Assembly: GCA_903896505.1 (NCBI GenBank)
Contig: CAITXU010000006.1
Location: forward strand, 1 to 60,305
Direction: 5' to 3'
Length of the DNA: 60,305 nucleotides
Source of the DNA: an uncultured Verrucomicrobiota bacterium
GTDB taxonomy: Bacteria; Verrucomicrobiota; Verrucomicrobiia; Limisphaerales; UBA9464
The notes beneath the pieces were generated by a model. The model had not been told where the DNA came from, ran no database searches, and was given only the letters and a program-made list of their open reading frames with translations. The position numbers and the translations under genes are program-made. Shown piece after piece: positions 46,530 through 54,476 of this stretch (within the stretch, counting starts at the first letter, position 1; every line of letters starts with the position of its first letter).

Positions 46530-46952
46530 GTGGCACGACACCCCGCCGACATCTGGAATATCCTTCACGATGGCGAGGTCCTTGGAGTCTCGGGCACCGT
46601 TCCCGGCGAAGTTCAGTTCTCAGTCAGAATTGACTATCTTCGCAACCGCTTTCCGGAGCCCGGCAACCGTATTCTTCTTACCCTACACGGTTGCACGTCG
46701 CTCAGTTACGAACCGCATGGGGAAGAAGCGGAACTCACCAACTTGGCAACCATCGCCGAGGCTGAGCCCACCATTCTACAGGCCAAGGACTGGACGGACG
46801 CCAGCATCGTCTATTGTGCGAGCGGGATTGTGAGCGTTTCAGCTGCTGAATTTTCTCTCCTACTCGACAGTGGGCGCACCGTACCGTTTGATGAGTTATG
46901 CTCAGTATCCGAGGCATACTGGACGGCGTTTGGAGGGCGCTCACAGAAGTGA
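46530..46952 (+). CDS. Small conserved-looking hypothetical protein
   Basis: A protein of about 140 residues starting at GTG 46530 (ARHPADIWNILHDGEVLGVS). It continues GTVPGEVQFSVRIDYLRNRF, a compact alternating beta pattern, and FDELCSVSEAYWTAFGGRSQ. The frame is open to 46311, but that part lies in dispersed repeats. The shape suggests a small cytoplasmic protein such as an immunity or cassette protein; I do not recognise the family. Confidence 0.5.
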   Translation: MARHPADIWNILHDGEVLGVSGTVPGEVQFSVRIDYLRNRFPEPGNRILLTLHGCTSLSYEPHGEEAELTNLATIAEAEPTILQAKDWTDASIVYCASGIVSVSAAEFSLLLDSGRTVPFDELCSVSEAYWTAFGGRSQK

Positions 46953-47223
46953 ATTCCATTGCCTCACGGGTTTCGGCCATAGTCACAGCCTGGTGCAAGT
47001 GGTCGGGCCGTCTGGCACTCCACCCTCGTCATCTCCGAGCGGAGGATTCCGGATGCACCGACCCATGCGGCCTAACCATCGGTTCGAACCAGTTCCTGCC
47101 CCACCTCGGGAAATTGGCCGAGCAACACCAACCGCCCTCCAATGCTGTCGAGCCCAGTGCCGGGAAGACCATGTTTGATGGGCGGATGATTATCGTCCGC
47201 AATCGGTGGAGGGATGGCAACGG
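46953..47223. other. Intergenic region with a possible recombination-site half
   Basis: No gene. CGGCCTAACCATCGG at about 47068-47082 resembles the 5' core (GCCTAAC) of integron attC sites, like 49895-49901. No matching 3' core (GTTRRRY) lies within the next 150 bases. Confidence 0.35.
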
Positions 47224-47775
47224 TTACAGGATTGGCACGGTGCCGCGAATCTCCTCCAGTAACCCCCAGGTGCCATGCCGTTCGCACCAGCCTTCGATGT
47301 ACGGCCAATCGAGCTTCTCGCCCTGCACGCCGATGACAGCGCGAACGTCGTCCCGATCGCGACTGCGCGCCCAGCGGACCTTCATGATGATGACGTCCTC
47401 GGCCGTCGGAAGCCAGATTTGTCGCCCGTAGGCCCAGACCGCCACCCGTCGTTTGAAACGAGCCTGGTCATGCGGATCTTTCGAGAGCAGGAACAGTTCG
47501 ACTTTGAAAGGGCTGCTCGTGTGTTGAATCAACTGCCGATACGTGCCGGTGTTGGTCTCGAACGACAACTGCGGGTCGGCCTCGAAGTCTGTTCCCAACC
47601 TTGCCATGAAATCGCTTCCCACCCCTCCCTGAAGTTCCACCACGAAGTCCGCATCCTTCGTCGAACGGGGGATGCCGTAGTAATTGCTCGAAAAGGAGCC
47701 GGCCAGAAGATAGGCGATGCCCGACGCCGCGAGCGCATCGGCCACCTGCACCATCAAGCTCGCTTCCGGCGTCAA
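47224..47775 (-). CDS. Nucleotidyltransferase-like protein (MNT/AbiEii type)
   Basis: A 183-residue protein with the polymerase-beta nucleotidyltransferase pattern: AGSFSSNYYGIPRSTKDADF (Gly-Ser, then Asp-x-Asp about ten residues on) followed by LPTAEDVIIMKVRWARSRDR. The DUF6036 or AbiEii-like group of such proteins often forms toxin-antitoxin or abortive-infection pairs. The stop is at 47224 and the start overlaps by 4 bp with a 95-residue protein, so they form an operon. Confidence 0.75.
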   Translation of the reverse strand: MTPEASLMVQVADALAASGIAYLLAGSFSSNYYGIPRSTKDADFVVELQGGVGSDFMARLGTDFEADPQLSFETNTGTYRQLIQHTSSPFKVELFLLSKDPHDQARFKRRVAVWAYGRQIWLPTAEDVIIMKVRWARSRDRDDVRAVIGVQGEKLDWPYIEGWCERHGTWGLLEEIRGTVPIL

Positions 47776-48059
47776 GCGCGTTCCTCCAGCTTGCGTTGCA
47801 ACACCAGCCGTTGCTCCAGGATGCGCCGCCGCTCGGCCTCATCAGCCTCGGGAAACTGGTTTTGGATGCCTGCCATGGTAATGGAGCAAGCGTAAGCAAA
47901 AAGTTCCTCGCCCAGCAGAAGCTTCTGTTCCGGCCGCATCACGCGCGCCTCGAGCAACTCCTCGCGATACAGTTCGTCGATCATTCGCTGCGTCTCCGGT
48001 GGCGGCGCGTAGTCCGGGGTTTGTTCCCTCAGCGCGTCAGGCTCGTAGTCCGGCGTCAT
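47772..48059 (-). CDS. Small partner of the nucleotidyltransferase, 95 residues
   Basis: A hydrophilic protein: MTPDYEPDALREQTPDYAPP, ETQRMIDELYREELLEARVM and ADEAERRRILEQRLVLQRKL (a coiled-coil-like end). No known domain is recognised. The start ATG at 48059 comes four bases after the stop of a 48-residue gene, and its own stop overlaps the nucleotidyltransferase start. It is a candidate antitoxin or adaptor for that enzyme. Confidence 0.6.
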   Translation of the reverse strand: MTPDYEPDALREQTPDYAPPPETQRMIDELYREELLEARVMRPEQKLLLGEELFAYACSITMAGIQNQFPEADEAERRRILEQRLVLQRKLEERA

Positions 48060-48063
48060 CGGT

Positions 48064-48210
48064 TCATTCCAGCAGGTCAAAGTCGCACCCGCAAGCGCGA
48101 GGGCTGGTGTCGGGGACCTCCGTTTCGCTGAACACCCGGTCACCCCAAACGGCCTTTTGGCGTGCTGCAAAGTTCGGCAACGGCACTTTCTTGCCGCGAG
48201 CGGGTTGCAT
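48064..48210 (-). CDS. 48-residue protein resembling an antitoxin C-terminus
   Basis: From ATG 48210 the frame reads MQPARGKKVPLPNFAARQKA, VWGDRVFSETE, then a short tail with CGCDFDLLE. The part LPNFAARQKAVWGDRVFS is typical of Phd/YefM-type antitoxin C-termini. It is the first gene of a three-gene run on the minus strand (48, 95 and 183 residues, gaps of 4 and -4 bases). It is too short to call with confidence, but its amino-acid pattern is not that of a random frame. Confidence 0.5.
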   Translation of the reverse strand: MQPARGKKVPLPNFAARQKAVWGDRVFSETEVPDTSPRACGCDFDLLE

Positions 48211-48392
48211 ATCGTTGGCGGGTGACGGAAGTGGACAGGCCGTCTGGTTCGATTCGTTTTTTGTGTTCCCGTTTCCTTGCGCTTCAGCATCCGAACCGGG
48301 CCTCGCCTAATCGAAGTCAGGCATCTCATGCGAAAATACACTTTTTGGCTTTTGATAATTCTCGGGGGCTTCGAGATGCTGTTTGGCCTGCT
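48211..48392. other. Intergenic region, divergent promoters
   Basis: I see nothing coding. It separates the minus-strand three-gene module from the plus-strand broken lipoprotein gene. Confidence 0.4.
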
Positions 48393-48861
48393 ATGCGCAC
48401 ACGCTTGCTCATTTTCATGTCGTTTGCTTTGGCTGGTTGCGGGTATAACCCGCACGCCAGTCTTTACACCACGACGGAGCCGGAGACGGCAGACGTTGGT
48501 TGGGACATACGTCCTCGAAGCGTTTCATCTACCACGACAGGTCGGTAGCGCCCGGCCACTCGTTGTCGTGGAGCTTCACGCTGACGGTACCTTTCTCGCC
48601 AGCAATGTGCCACCGGATGAGGAGAGGGGGCCTGGCACGAATTTCTTCGCTACGTTGCTCAGTGGGGCGGGAAGGTGGGAGAAGGGCACGGTGGGGACGC
48701 TCGACCCAGGCCTCAAAATGATTTGGGGCATTTATTTGAGGACGACCGACAATCGATTTTCTCCAGCCAGTTTTACCGGAGCCAAGCCGCCTTATGGCTT
48801 GATCTTCACACTGGGTGATCCGGACAGCGGACATGCTGTGATTTTGAAGAGGAAGCCATGA
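48393..48861 (+). pseudogene. Frameshifted small lipoprotein
   Basis: The frame from ATG 48393 gives MRTRLLIFMSFALAGCGYNP, a lipoprotein signal with lipobox LAGC, and continues to TEPETADVG. The rest of the protein (LVGTYVLEAFHLPRQVGSAR, then VVVELHADGTFLAS and GDPDSGHAVILKRKP) is in another frame. Deleting one T near 48495 would join them as TADVVGTYVL. The C-terminal half has the WxxGTYxL-HxDGTF pattern of small lipoproteins that bind nothing known. It is probably a recent pseudogene or a phase-variable gene. Confidence 0.6.
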
Positions 48862-48865
48862 CGCG

Positions 48866-48890
48866 GGCTAACAAATTGCTTCAAGCAACG
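48866..48890 (+). repeat. attC-like 5' half after the lipoprotein gene
   Basis: Five bases after the stop codon (48861) the sequence GGCTAACAAATTGC, then TTCAAGCAACG begins. It strongly resembles the first half of integron attC sites (GCCTAACAA, then TTCAAGC). No 3' core GTTRRRY is found within 150 bases. It may be a degraded cassette boundary. Confidence 0.4.
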
Positions 48891-49037
48891 CTGGGTAGAG
48901 CTCTCAGTTCCGCTTCGCATTTCACGATCGTTGGTCCCGCGTGCCTGTGCTCATCTGCTGTTGGCGCGGTCATTTCCGCATTCTCGGTTCACGCCGCGAG
49001 TCGGTGGTAGCTCACCCGTATCATCCGGCATAAACCC

Positions 49038-49244
49038 GTGTCTGACGCCCTCCAGGAGCTTCGTCAACGCATCAAAACCAGACCAGTACCAACGGTGTGG
49101 GTAGCAGAGGGCCTGCATCCTATGGACCAATTAGATGCGCAGTCGTTCGTCGACGACGTGGCAAAGGGTGGAGACCCTGCTGATCTTCTCCAGAGTTCGA
49201 TTCCCTATTTCGGGTACCGTACCGTGATTTGCACGCCGGACTGA
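49038..49244 (+). CDS. Small hypothetical protein, 68 residues
   Basis: From GTG 49038 the frame reads VSDALQELRQRIKTRPVPTV, WVAEGLHPMDQLDAQSFVDD, ending PYFGYRTVICTPD. It is hydrophilic with a helix-then-strand pattern and no recognised domain. It lies in a run of small plus-strand genes that may be cassettes. Support is only codon-like regularity and plausible sequence. Confidence 0.4.
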   Translation: MSDALQELRQRIKTRPVPTVWVAEGLHPMDQLDAQSFVDDVAKGGDPADLLQSSIPYFGYRTVICTPD

Positions 49245-49249
49245 GCGGA

Positions 49250-49374
49250 CATGGAAGTTTATCCGCAGATTTACGCAGATTTACGCAGATTAGGTAGAAA
49301 TTGTTTTTGGTTTGAATTCTGCATTCTCAAAATCTGTGCTCATCTGCGTAAATCTGCGGACAAAACCTCCTCTG
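49250..49374. mobile_element. Miniature inverted-repeat element, copy 1
   Basis: Perfect 19-bp terminal arms, TCCGCAGATTTACGCAGAT (49262-49280) and its complement at 49342-49360, flank an A/T-rich centre. There is no coding capacity. A second copy lies at 49923-50048, and a partial arm at 28438-28467. Both full copies begin CATGGAAGTTTATCCGCAG. Confidence 0.75.
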
Positions 49375-49489
49375 TGAATTTCCAGCTGACGTTCGCACAA
49401 ATCGTCCAAGAACCGCAGCTTCTCTGGAATTTGGAGGACTTCCCGTTTGCTTGCTTTTCAATGGACGAACGGGCCGTCACTTGATCACA

Positions 49490-49501
49490 GTTAGGCCGAC
49501 G
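49490..49501 (+). repeat. GTTAGGCCGACG, attC-like 3' core before DUF4259 gene
   Basis: The 12-mer is the exact reverse complement of CGTCGGCCTAAC at 49890-49901. GTTAGGC fits GTTRRRY, the 3' core of integron recombination sites. It lies 44 bases before the DUF4259 start codon. Confidence 0.45.
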
Positions 49502-49545
49502 ACGCCACAGACGCATCAATCACCACGCTGCGAAAGAAAACGATT

Positions 49546-49884
49546 ATGGGAGCATGGGCAGAAGGCAGTTTCGACAACGACGACGCAGCTGATTGGGTTT
49601 GGGAGCTTGCCGAGGCGGACACTTCGATTTTGGAGGAGGCGTTTTCACGAGTCGCCGAATGTGAGGATTACTTGGAAGCAACAGACTGTGTCGTCGCCAT
49701 TGCAGCCGCCGAGTTGCCCGGCGAGGTGTCGGCATTCGTGACGCGTATCGGCACACCGCCCTCACCCGAGTTGGTTTCGTCTGCGTTGAGTGCGCTCAAG
49801 CGCATCAAGACCAGGTCGGAGTTGCAGGAGTCGTGGGCCGAGTGGCATCAGGCGATAGCGGAGTTGGAGTCGAGACTTGCATGA
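49546..49884 (+). CDS. DUF4259 domain-containing protein
   Basis: A 112-residue cytoplasmic protein. MGAWAEGSFDNDDAADWVWE and ELPGEVSAFVTRIG are the signatures of DUF4259, a small family of unknown function (Gly-Ala-Trp, Asn-Asp-Asp at the N-terminus). It is known to occur as an integron gene cassette in some proteobacteria. Here it is bracketed by a 12-bp inverted repeat (49490-49501 and 49890-49901, the latter five bases after the stop) and by two copies of the miniature element. Confidence 0.85.
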   Translation: MGAWAEGSFDNDDAADWVWELAEADTSILEEAFSRVAECEDYLEATDCVVAIAAAELPGEVSAFVTRIGTPPSPELVSSALSALKRIKTRSELQESWAEWHQAIAELESRLA

Positions 49885-49889
49885 GAGTC

Positions 49890-49901
49890 CGTCGGCCTAA
49901 C
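49890..49901 (+). repeat. CGTCGGCCTAAC, attC-like 5' core after DUF4259 gene
   Basis: It contains GCCTAAC (RYYYAAC) five bases after the stop of the DUF4259 gene, the same distance as at 48866. It is the inverted partner of 49490-49501. The expected rest of an attC is interrupted at 49923 by the second miniature element. Confidence 0.45.
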
Positions 49902-49922
49902 CAGGTGCCGGAGCGTGTCTGT

Positions 49923-50048
49923 CATGGAAGTTTATCCGCAGATTCACACAGATTTCCGCAGATTAGGAAGAAATCGTTTTGGGTTTGGATTCTGCATTCC
50001 CAAAATCTGTGTTCATCTGCGTCAATCTGCGGATTAAATCCCCTCTGC
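49923..50048. mobile_element. Miniature inverted-repeat element, copy 2
   Basis: Same ends and length as copy 1 (CATGGAAGTTTATCCGCAG at the left). The right arm is CATCTGCGTCAATCTGCGGA. Arms are slightly more diverged than in copy 1, suggesting different ages. Confidence 0.75.
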
Positions 50049-50113
50049 GGATGACCTTCCCAAGGCGAGTTGTTTCAGGTCAGTCAGGGATTTCCCGGAG
50101 CGCATGGGTATAA

Positions 50114-50142
50114 TGGAGCGGGTGAAGGGAATCGAACCCTCG
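50114..50142 (-). other. tRNA 3'-end fragment, possible attachment site (right)
   Basis: On the minus strand it reads GAGGG, TTCGATT, CCCTT, CACCCGC, TCCA, that is T-arm, acceptor strand and CCA of a tRNA, most like tRNA-Leu. No 5' half follows within 80 bases. The tyrosine integrase starts 97 bases to its right, the common arrangement of an att site and int gene. Confidence 0.65.
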
Positions 50143-50238
50143 TTACGGGCCAAATGGTTTTCTGTGGTGTAAAGTGGTGCTTTTACGGGCGTTTTTGCAT
50201 TGTTTTAAAATGAGTTACTTGCACTACTTGCACTCGTC

Positions 50239-51270
50239 ATGGCGTATCTGTATCGCAAACCACGCTCGCCCTTCTGGTATGTCGTCTACTTCGACGGCGA
50301 CCAGAAGGAGCGCCATCGTTCCACCGGCCTACGGGCCGACGATCCAAACGACACTGCAAAGGCAAAGACGCTTCGAGCAGAACTTGAAGCGAAAGAGTAC
50401 CGGCAGACTCCCGTTGTCGGCGGGGAGGGTTGGGATACCTGGGTGCCACAATTTCTGGAGCGTCACTGCGAGAATGCCCGAACTCTGGAGCGATACGCCG
50501 ATGCTTGGAAGTGGCTCGCACTTTGGCTCCAGGTGCGGAAGATTCATTCGCCACGGGACATCACTTATCGCAAGGCGCTCGAATACATCGACTGGCGGAC
50601 GGCCTACAAAAAGAAAAGCGGGAAGACCGTTGGACGGAACACCGCCATTTTCGAACTCAAGACGCTGTCGATGCTCATCGGGGAAGGCGTCCGGCTCGGA
50701 CACACTGAAGCCAACCCCCTGGTCAGCCTCAAGCTCCGAAAGGACAAAGCCCCGAAGAAACCGGAGCTCGCTGACGCGGAAATTGTGGCGATCAAGGCGG
50801 CACTTGCCGAGGAACCCGAGTGGATGCAAACCGCCTTCGAAATCGCGCTTCACACCGGCTGTCGCCTCCGCGAAACCCGTATCCCCATGAGCTGCGTGGA
50901 TTTCGTCGAGAACAAGATCACCTTCCCGTCGCCGAAGGGCGGAGAGGCCCGTGCGTTTTCGATTCCGATGCCGACCGCGCTCCGGCCCTTGCTCGAAAAT
51001 TTGGCCAAGACCAAACAGAAATTCACCGTGGAATTCCCGTTCCAGCCGTCTCGGCGATGGCAGCAATTCTTCATTAAGGTCAAAATGCCGCACATCTGTT
51101 TCCACTGCCTCCGCGTGACATACGTCAATCGGCTGCGCCGCGCAGGGGTCCCCCGCGAGGCCGCCATGCGGTTGGTCAACCATGCGTCGGATTTGGTTCA
51201 CCAGATCTACCAGCGTGAGAAAGTGGAAGACGTTGTTAAATGGCGAGATGCCGTTGCGTTTCCACCTTAG
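50239..51270 (+). CDS. Tyrosine recombinase/integrase
   Basis: A 343-residue site-specific recombinase. An N-terminal arm-binding region (MAYLYRKPRSPFWYVVYFDG) and SAM-like core-binding domain precede the catalytic domain. Catalytic residues appear as HTGCRLRETR (Arg), HCLRVTYVNRL (His-x-x-Arg), LVNHASDLVH (His/Trp position) and YQRE (Tyr nucleophile). It is not an IntI-type integrase as I read it. With the tRNA fragment just upstream, it most likely inserts an element into a tRNA-Leu gene. Confidence 0.88.
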   Translation: MAYLYRKPRSPFWYVVYFDGDQKERHRSTGLRADDPNDTAKAKTLRAELEAKEYRQTPVVGGEGWDTWVPQFLERHCENARTLERYADAWKWLALWLQVRKIHSPRDITYRKALEYIDWRTAYKKKSGKTVGRNTAIFELKTLSMLIGEGVRLGHTEANPLVSLKLRKDKAPKKPELADAEIVAIKAALAEEPEWMQTAFEIALHTGCRLRETRIPMSCVDFVENKITFPSPKGGEARAFSIPMPTALRPLLENLAKTKQKFTVEFPFQPSRRWQQFFIKVKMPHICFHCLRVTYVNRLRRAGVPREAAMRLVNHASDLVHQIYQREKVEDVVKWRDAVAFPP

Positions 51271-51337
51271 AAGAAAGGCGGGCGAAAGCGAATCGGCAGT
51301 TGGGCAGGTGGCTATAGATTGAATCGAGCTGAGGAAG

Positions 51338-51475
51338 CTATGGAATATACTTGTCATCGCGTTTATCGAACGCGGGCCGCGTTCCCTCCAAGATGTCCAC
51401 GATACGACGATTGATGGCTGGGTCTTCGATTGAGCCGCTGGTGTAGATCACCGTGTTCTCCTGATCCTTCTGCAT
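51338..51475 (-). CDS. Very small ORF, 45 residues
   Basis: From ATG 51475 the frame reads MQKDQENTVIYTSGSIEDPA, INRRIVDILEGTRPAFDKRD, DKYIP. The sequence looks protein-like, with no domain I recognise. It lies between the integrase and the truncated relaxase. It may be a real small protein or a relic. Confidence 0.3.
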   Translation of the reverse strand: MQKDQENTVIYTSGSIEDPAINRRIVDILEGTRPAFDKRDDKYIP

Positions 51476-51520
51476 TTCTGCACAAATAAGATCGTCGCGC
51501 GGGACACGCGCGAAACAAAG

Positions 51521-53185
51521 GTGGTGGTTTCACGGGAGGAACTCTTTCGCCGCTGGGGCCAAACCGCCGCCGAATTTGGCTTCGGAATGGAGCAGGTTCG
51601 CGCGCTCATCCATCCCAACCGAAAGGAGGTGCCAATCAACGTTCCTTCCAAGCACGTCACGCCCAGCATCGGACAGTTGCTCGACCGTCAGAGTTTCTTC
51701 TCCGAACGCGAACTGGTCCGAGGTCTCGCCGAGAAGACTCAGGCGCTCGGCGTGCCGGTAGATGGCATTTTGCGAAGCGCACGCGAGGCCCTCGGAAAAT
51801 TGATTCCGCTGGGCGAGTTCGCCGGTGAACGGCAGTTCACCAACCAGGCGACGCTGGATTTGGAGCGGGACCTCGTCGCCAAGACGATTGCGGGACGCGA
51901 GGATGTTTCGCAAACGCTGTCCGACGCCACGGTGAAAACAGTTTTGGCGCAATACACGCTTTCCGCCGAACAGGAGGCCGCCCTGTGCCGAATCGCGCAG
52001 CGGCCCGGCACGGTGCAGGTCATTCATGGACTCGCGGGAACAGGCAAATCAACGCTTCTTGCTGCCGCGCGACAGGCGTATGAGCTGGAAGGCTATCACC
52101 TCATCGGGTGTTCGCTGAGTGGGAAGGCCTCTGAGGGGTTGCAGCAGGCTTCGGGAATTTCCAGCCACACGATCGCCCGTTTGCTCCATCAATGGGGTAA
52201 AGAGCTGTCCGAAGTGCCGCGCCTGAACGCCAAGACCATCCTCGTCATCGACGAGGCGGCCATGGTGGGCACCCGGCGGCTCGCCGAGCTGATGGCCTGT
52301 GCGGAACGGGCGAAATCCCGGGTGATTCTCGTAGGCGACTCCAAACAGTTGCCCGCCATTGAAGCTGGGGCACCCTTCAAAAACCTTGGGCGATTCCTTG
52401 GCATGGCCAATCTGACCGACATCCGCCGTCAGTTCGAGCAGTGGGGCCGCGACCTCGTTCGCCAGTTCGCCGACGGAGACGTGAGCGAGGGCGTAGAGAT
52501 TCTGCGACGGCGGGGATTACTGCATGTCGCGGTCACGCCTGAGGCCGCGACCTCTGCGTTGTTGTCCGAGTGGGCGAAGGAGACGGAGTTGCCCAAAACA
52601 CTCATCCTCGCCGGAACCCACGAGGAGGTAAATTGGCTGAATCGCGAAGCGCAGGCGCTTCGGCGAAAGTCAGGTCAGCTTGGAAAGCAGTCGTTCACGA
52701 TTGGTGAACGTGACTTCTTCCCGGGGGACCGGGTGATCTTCGGACGCAATGACCGGAAGCTCGGCGTGAAGAACGGAACCTTCGGAACGTTCGTCGAGGA
52801 ACGACAAGGTTCGGCAGTGGTTCAGTTGGATCATGGAGGCAAGCGTGTATTCGTCCCGTTGAGCCATGAACACATGCGACTTGGTTACGCCGTCACGACG
52901 CATAAATCTCAGGGTGCCACGGTGAACCGGGCGTTCGTCCTTTTTTCGGACGTCATGCAGTCGCGCGAATCCACCTACGTTCAGATCAGCCGCGCCCGGG
53001 AGTTCACAAAACTGTTCCTAACCCAGGAACAGGCGGGTGACGATGAGTTACGCGACGCGGTGCGCGCGATGGAACGGTCGCAGGCAAAGTTAAATGCGAC
53101 CGAACTGGCCGATTCCGGTTTGTCCCCGGTTACGGAACTTCGTCCACGGAATCCGAGGATTCCAGGCCTGTCACTTGCGGCGTAA
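51521..53185 (+). pseudogene. Helicase half of a MobF (TraI/TrwC-type) relaxase
   Basis: A 554-residue protein that starts inside a MobF relaxase. It has the RecD-like helicase: Walker A GLAGTGKST (about residue 170), Walker B LVIDEAAMVG (about residue 237), GDSKQLPAIEAG, and the UvrD-C-type motif YAVTTHKSQGATVNRAFVLF. The N-terminal relaxase domain with its tyrosines and HUH site is missing. In-frame relaxase-like residues (KIVARDTRETKVVV) extend up to about 51488, so the break point is near there. A GTG at 51521 might still start translation. It is evidence that the element was once conjugative. Confidence 0.8.
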
Positions 53186-53251
53186 GTTTCGGTTTTGACG
53201 ATCAGGTTGCAATCGCAAAGAACCTCGTGTGATCGGACGCATCCAGCCAAA

Positions 53252-54442
53252 TCACCATTGGCGTTGCGGTCCCTGCCGTACAGGTTCTTGTCGCACGCCT
53301 CTGAGGTAACCTGCCTTAATTGAATCCATTGAATCCGCCTGTTTTCGCGCCCAGTCCAGCCACGCTTTGGTTTGTTCTGGAAGATCAGCTGTTGGTTGTC
53401 CGTTGGCCAGATGACGCTCACAGGCGCGCACAAAACCACGCAGTCGCATGGCTTCCCACCAATTGTCTGATGCCGTTACCAAGTGTTTCTGCAGTTCGCT
53501 CTCCTCGAAACGTTTTCGCCGCTCAATTTGCTCTAGACGAGCCCGTTCTGCCTCAACCAGTTTCCGCTGCTCTTCTTTGTGACGTGAACGATTCCCTTCC
53601 GCCTCAACTTGCCCGAGATGAACCAGAATCTCGGGAACGAGATCTTCTAGCTTCCGCCTCTTCGAATCCGACCACTGCCTGTCATTTAGTTCGTAGTTTC
53701 CAGAACCGATTATGAGTCGGAGCTCTCGAGTCCCGGTCCACGAATAACGGGTGAAGGGCCAAATTCCCTGCTTCTTTTTCTCTTCGTCCGTCAGATTGAG
53801 TTCAGTCCGCTTCATGACTTCGCGAAGTCGGAGAGCTACTGGTTGTATGCCCACGAAGAGTCGTGGTGTCGGTTCATGCGGTTCGGGGTTTTCTCTAAAT
53901 CGTCCACCGATAGCTAAGGCTCCATGGATGATACTGTTGATGAAATTCAAGGCCCGCTCCAGCAGTTCCGGGGACACCTCTATCCAGCGTAGCGGATTAG
54001 GGAGTCGGGAACGGGTAGTCACAACGCCGTGGTGCAAATAGGTGTCCGTTGTGAGTGCCCTGCGGGTCTGCCGCACCAGAGGATGAACTGGTATAACCTT
54101 TGCCTCAGGCTCAGTGGCTTCGGTAACGGCCGCTGCCGTGGTCGGCGCATCCGCGACTTCGGTCGCCAGAATAGCAACCACCCTCTTCCTCGCAGCAGAA
54201 ATCACCACTTGTGTCTTCGTGTCCGGCCCGGCGGCCGGCAAGGGGTCCTTTTCCATGACGCACCCCCGACGCTGTGCACTCCAGTATGCGGCATCCGGTC
54301 GCGGCACATTCATTTCCTTCGCAGCTTTGGCTATTGCAGCGAAGGGCACGCCCCAGGCGACTACGAGGTGCGACACCGGTGTTTTCCAGAGTTCAGCATA
54401 CAACTCCTCTCGATTGATCAACTTGCCTTCCGTCTCGTTCAT
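53252..54442 (-). CDS. Conserved hypothetical protein with N-terminal HTH-like domain
   Basis: A 396-residue protein. The N-terminus, LINREELYAELWKTPVSHLV, VAWGVPFAAIAKAAKEMNVP and RPDAAYWSA, matches the opening of a widespread family of hypothetical proteins on mobile elements, probably a helix-turn-helix. A central beta region (RLFVGIQPVALRLREVMKRT) and a long coiled coil (HKEEQRKLVEAERARLEQIE) follow. ATG 54442 (MNETEGKL) is chosen over the upstream frame extension, which overlaps the next gene. It converges on the relaxase fragment. Confidence 0.65.
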   Translation of the reverse strand: MNETEGKLINREELYAELWKTPVSHLVVAWGVPFAAIAKAAKEMNVPRPDAAYWSAQRRGCVMEKDPLPAAGPDTKTQVVISAARKRVVAILATEVADAPTTAAAVTEATEPEAKVIPVHPLVRQTRRALTTDTYLHHGVVTTRSRLPNPLRWIEVSPELLERALNFINSIIHGALAIGGRFRENPEPHEPTPRLFVGIQPVALRLREVMKRTELNLTDEEKKKQGIWPFTRYSWTGTRELRLIIGSGNYELNDRQWSDSKRRKLEDLVPEILVHLGQVEAEGNRSRHKEEQRKLVEAERARLEQIERRKRFEESELQKHLVTASDNWWEAMRLRGFVRACERHLANGQPTADLPEQTKAWLDWARKQADSMDSIKAGYLRGVRQEPVRQGPQRQW

Positions 54443-54476
54443 TGATCCCGGAGATTCAGAGTTCTTGCGGCAATTG

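Noticed and set aside
49250..50048. CRISPR array (repeated CTGCGTAAATCTGCGG units)
   Set aside because: Repeats form inverted pairs at two element ends, not evenly spaced direct repeats with spacers.
50239..51270. Integron integrase (IntI)
   Set aside because: The protein has a phage-type N-terminal arm-binding region and no extra IntI helix I can see; it sits beside a tRNA fragment, not an attI site.
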